In this document: piece after piece, positions 60,396-64,000 of the stretch
How positions within the stretch are numbered: the first letter of the stretch is position 1
How the letters are laid out: each line of letters starts with the position of its first letter
Assembly: GCF_009905375.1 (NCBI RefSeq)
Contig: NC_133650.1
Location: 303,463,203-303,527,202 of the forward strand
Direction: 5' to 3'
DNA from: Apium graveolens
Taxonomy: Eukaryota; Streptophyta; Magnoliopsida; Apiales; Apiaceae
Length of the DNA: 64,000 bases
The notes under the pieces: generated by a model
Database searches by the model: none
Seen by the model: the letters and a program-made list of their open reading frames with translations, nothing else
Told to the model about the DNA's origin: nothing
Translations under genes and position numbers: made by a program

Positions 60396-63300
60396 ATGGC
60401 AGGAAGCAGTGGAGTCGCTTCATCTTCTTCAAATACGGCGCCGTCTCTTGCTCCCAAAATACTACTAGCAAAGCCAGCTCTTGTCACTTCTTCCGCCTCT
60501 AAATTCAACCGCTCCGGCGCCGACGATGATTCTACTTCTTCACTTTCTCTTCGCTCTCGCAATCCCCCCGTTGGTTCTCTCAATCTCATCTCCGATTCTT
60601 CTTGGGATTTTCACTCCGATCGATTTCTCCCTGTATGCTCTCTCTCTCTCTCCCTCCCTCTCCCTTCTCTATACTCTCTCTCTCTCCGTCTCTCTCTCGC
60701 TCCCTCTCTCAATATATGTATCTCTCTCCCTCCCTCCCCGTCTTCTCTCTACTCTCTCTCTCTGTACTATATATGCTCTCTCTCTTACTCTCTCCCTATC
60801 TCTCCCTCCTCCTCTCTCTCCTCTATCTTTCCCTCTCTCTCTCTCCCCCTCCCTCTCCCTCTTCTCTCTACTCTCTCTCTCTCTCTACTATATACTCAAT
60901 GCTTATTAAGCTATGCGTGGACACATATTTTCTATTCACTTTAAACTAGTTTGTTGTTAATTTAGAGTGGTCGGGAACGTGTAAAACTTGAAGCCTATAA
61001 TGGAACTATAATTCATAGTTGATATTGTACATCTTCTGGTAGAAGTACGGAAATTTTTATGACAAGATCAGTAGTGTGTGATGTGTTCCTATTCTCTACA
61101 AGTTCATGGAAATATAAAGACACCTATGCTTAGGTGTTACTAAGGCCTATTGACTTACCTTTACTTGCTTAGGAAGAACTAAGGACTAAGTAGCAAGATT
61201 TTTACCCACATCTCTAATAACAAACCCTATATCGAAGTGGTGATTGACCCGAAGATCAAAAGTGGAGTCACAAAAGACTGTTACTTATGAGCTATGCCAA
61301 TATTTAAATTATAAAAGATCACAAAATTTGACCCAAATGTCACGACTCATGAATAGTGTCTTAAAAGAGCACAATTATTACCATGGAAGGACATTCCTTG
61401 TAAAACACCAAGAGAAAGAACCAACAACCACTAGCCAAGTTAGAGTAAAATATGACGAAACACGAAGACAAGTGCTTTGTTTACATTATTAGCTTAGTCC
61501 ACCCCCTATGAATCTTATAGCACAACTCCTTCATAGTTTTGTAGGTATCTAAGAAGTGATTCTCTCCCAAAATATTATGGCTGGCCTCCCATTATGCGCA
61601 TTAGTTATTGCTTTGTTCTTAAGAAGTTTACTCCAACTATAGCTGAAAGTTTCGTTGATGTCTTCATCTTACAAGTGCAGAAATTTGGTAGAAAGATCTA
61701 TGATTCCACTTGCATGAGAACATCTTCAACAATTAACCTGTTGTATCAAAATTATTTTACCCAATTGTATCATAATTGTTTCTTTGAACAATTTAATAAT
61801 TGAGACAAATTTACTGATTGTATTACAATTTGGGTTTTCTTAAAAAGGCGGACCTTAAGATTAAATGTGCGGAATGCCATAACATTAATTGAAGCCCTTA
61901 TATCAAACCTAGCTCTTTTACGTTACGTTTTAAGAATCACATGATATCTATAGAACTTTTTCGGATCCTTGCATTTGGTGGGTATAGTATGTTGATGATG
62001 GAAGAAACAATTTTAATGGCCACAACCTTGTCATCCAATTGTAGTTGTCTTTTGATAGTGTACAATTTCTTGAGAAACATTGCACGTTTAAGAACTCAAA
62101 AAAATGAATATCAAGAAAGACTGACCCTCGCTTCAAAGTGTTCCTCGTTAATTAGAAAGACTATGGAAATTAATAAGAAACTCTTTAAAACTTTATGAAG
62201 TTTTAGGTCAAAAATTCCTTAACGAAGTCACTCATCTAGTTTGTAAAGCAAGATTTGTTAGGTGTGCACTGATGACTAGCAACTTGAATTGAGAAACAAG
62301 GTTGTGGTATGTAAAACTGTTTGTTATCATTTAACACAACTGAGTGCAAGGATCTGGGAATGTTTTGTATGATTGGTGGAATAAAAATAAACTATGCTTG
62401 ATCTTGGGCTACGATTAATGTTCCATTTATTTAAAGTTTTGATGGTTTGACTTTTTCAAGAAAACTCAATGTAATACAATTACTATACTTGGCTTGTATC
62501 GACCAGGTGGTTGAAGATGTCCTTGTGCAAGTGGTACATCTGATATCTCTGATAAGTATTTTCTTTTGTTGTGGCATCTAGGAACCCGCCCTTTTATGAA
62601 TTAAAATCCGTTTATTTAAAAATTGTCGAAGCAATGATTGATGTGCATAATTAGAAGTCTATAATTTAATGTGTTGAGTATGACATTTCATCGGAGTCAG
62701 GGATAAGACATTATTGGTTAAGAGGAAAAATGTTGGGCTAGTGGCATAAAAAAAAACCCGACTGTTGGGAAGTAACTAATTTATACTTCGTGACAGTGTT
62801 TTGTTTTCATAGTTGTGCTACTTTCGGTCACCTTTTGTGATATTTGAGTCAAAATTAAGGTTTTCTAGTGGTGAGAGTGAGTGTGTGACAAATTGCGGGG
62901 AGAGTGTTGATTCCTGATGCAACATACCGATAGTGTTTCCAGTTTACTGGTGTCAGTATTTTCTAAGATTATGAAGAAGTGATGAAAGAAAATGTAACTT
63001 GCTTGAGTGACTTAGAAGTGAAACATTACAACTTTGCGAGGTTTAGTTTAAACGGTGTGCATGTTTTAACTCTTCTCATTACCTTTTTACACTTATCTTG
63101 CATATTTTTAATTCATAAAGACAAACATAAGTATATTTTGGTTGATATTTACTATTTTAGTAAACATTTTTTTATCTCATCTGAGGTGTATGCTAACTTG
63201 AGAGTGGACTTCTCTTTTGCAGTTTTTGACTGATAATACTGATTTCACGGTGATTGGGGTAATTGGTCCACCTGGGGTAGGCAAGTCTACAATTTTGAAT

Positions 63301-63627
63301 GAGCTGTATGGATTTGACGGAACCTCCCCAGGTATATCTCATATTCATTTTAGTAAACTACCTATGTTACTAGTCAACAACGTCACATCTTATATATCCA
63401 AAACCCCGGGATCCATGCTCAGGGTTTTGCTTGTTTCTTATAATAAACAGAATGCGAAGCTAGGATACTCATATGAAGATGTGTTTGGCACTTAAATTTA
63501 ATTATTTGCAGGAATGCTGCCTCCTTTTGCAATAGAATCTGAAGAAACAAGAGCATCTGCAAGGCATTGTACTGTTGGTATAGAACCCAGAATTTCTAAT
63601 GAAAGGATCATACTTCTTGATACTCAG
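60396..63627 (+). CDS. SMG9: SMG9-like nonsense-mediated decay factor, first three exons (continues past window)
   Basis: SMG9 partners with SMG8 to control the SMG1 kinase in nonsense-mediated mRNA decay. Exons: 60396-60632 (MAGSSGVASSSSNTAPSLAP, low complexity), 63223-63331 and 63512-63627. Phases join (237 + 109 + 116 = 154 codons) and a donor follows at 63628. The second exon holds the P-loop, TVIGVIGPPGVGKSTILNEL. The third has ASARHCTVGIEPRISNERII and LLDTQ, the SMG9 G-domain pattern. Intron 1 is 2590 bp and begins with a long CT-rich tract. The 3' part lies outside the window. ATG 60396 is the first ATG and opens the exon. The low-complexity N-terminus is weakly conserved, so exon 1 is less certain than exons 2 and 3. 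Confidence 0.85.
60636..60895. repeat. CT-rich microsatellite in SMG9-like intron 1
   Basis: About 260 bp of (TC)n mixed with CCCTCC and TATA interruptions, starting a few bases after the 5' splice site. Imperfect internal repeats of the CTCTCTCCCTCCCTC... unit are evident. Confidence 0.95.
60960..63180. other. Long remainder of SMG9-like intron 1
   Basis: No supported gene. Short ORFs near 61594-61803 and 61941-62198 have no recognised domain. It could be decayed transposon DNA, but I see no termini. Confidence 0.45.
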
Positions 63628-64000
63628 GTCAGTTGATATTTATTCTTTAGTATGGTCATTTCCTCTGTAGAGCTATTTGCTATTTACACGATGAGATAAT
63701 TAATGAATAAGGACAAGCTCAAATAACTTAAAAGTACATATTTTCATGAATATAAAGAATTTTTTTACGGAGTAAAAGAGTAGACAGGTGGTCTGGATAA
63801 TTTATGGCAGAAATGAGTTTCAGTACACGGAATACAGTATCTCTTATATTTTGCTGAAACTAAAGATATTCTCATAATTCTGTGGGTTTAGACTTAGGGC
63901 ACAAGGTCATTCTTTTGTCTCGTGTTTCGGTTTCTTTATCGAGGCCTACATATAAAAATACAGAGAGAAACCATCAATTTATTTGTTCAAGTATAACAAA

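Noticed and set aside
60481..60949. Overlapping ORFs rich in Leu, Ser and Pro in several frames
   Set aside because: They are translations of the CT microsatellite in intron 1, open in all frames because of the repeat, not genes.

Overview
This is plant nuclear DNA, almost certainly from a eudicot. It has intron-containing genes for ATAD3, the complex I subunit NDUFS6, a dirigent protein and an SMG9-like factor, set among nested Ty1/copia, Ty3/gypsy, hAT and Mutator elements. Gene content and retroelement style fit an asterid, possibly Apiaceae, but I cannot fix the species from sequence alone.

Layout. (1) 1-1.8 kb: a broken COG1-like gene fragment on the minus strand, cut by a 314-bp TRIM retroelement. 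(2) 1.8-4.2 kb: AT-rich DNA with a diverged tandem repeat. (3) 4.2-36.35 kb: a retroelement nest. The remains of an older copia family (post-pol ORF end, polypurine tract, 1.44-kb LTR) are split by a complete 12.9-kb copia element at 5673-18595. That element has 614-bp LTRs, an AAAGC target duplication and about 1.8% LTR divergence. The split LTR runs directly into a decayed pol (19695-22750) and its post-pol ORF. A third copia family follows, from its RNase H domain to its 3' LTR (25.56-36.35 kb), and is itself cut by a 3.34-kb putative solo LTR (29453-32796, CTCCT duplication). (4) 36.4-38.0 kb: a truncated gypsy-like LTR/gag fragment on the minus strand. (5) 38.4-50.4 kb: the gene island, with ATAD3 (8 exons, +), a LEUNIG-derived pseudogene (-), a dirigent gene (-) and NDUFS6 (3 exons, -). 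(6) 52.3-60.15 kb: a Mutator-like element with about 104-bp inverted repeats, carrying a decayed transposase and a convergent GRF zinc-finger gene. A 3.74-kb hAT element sits inside it. (7) 60.4 kb to the end: the first three exons of an SMG9-like gene, running off the window.

How the parts relate. ATAD3 and NDUFS6 are both nuclear genes for mitochondrial proteins, and from memory they are also neighbours in Arabidopsis, so this looks like conserved microsynteny with later insertions between them. The copia elements share an unusual plan. Beyond gag-pol each has a non-coding linker and then a very long post-pol ORF without clear membrane segments. In two families a TATA-like box lies 140-160 bp upstream of that ORF. 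The complete element also has a 90-codon small ORF in the linker with its own TATA box. Each family carries its own short motif repeated through LTR, linker and coding sequence.

Best leads for something undescribed: the possible internally transcribed post-pol gene and small ORF of these copia elements, the family-specific motif amplification, and the convergent transposase/GRF-zinc-finger gene pair in the Mutator-like element. None is proven from sequence alone. Retroelement and transposon ORFs here are mostly broken by stop codons.
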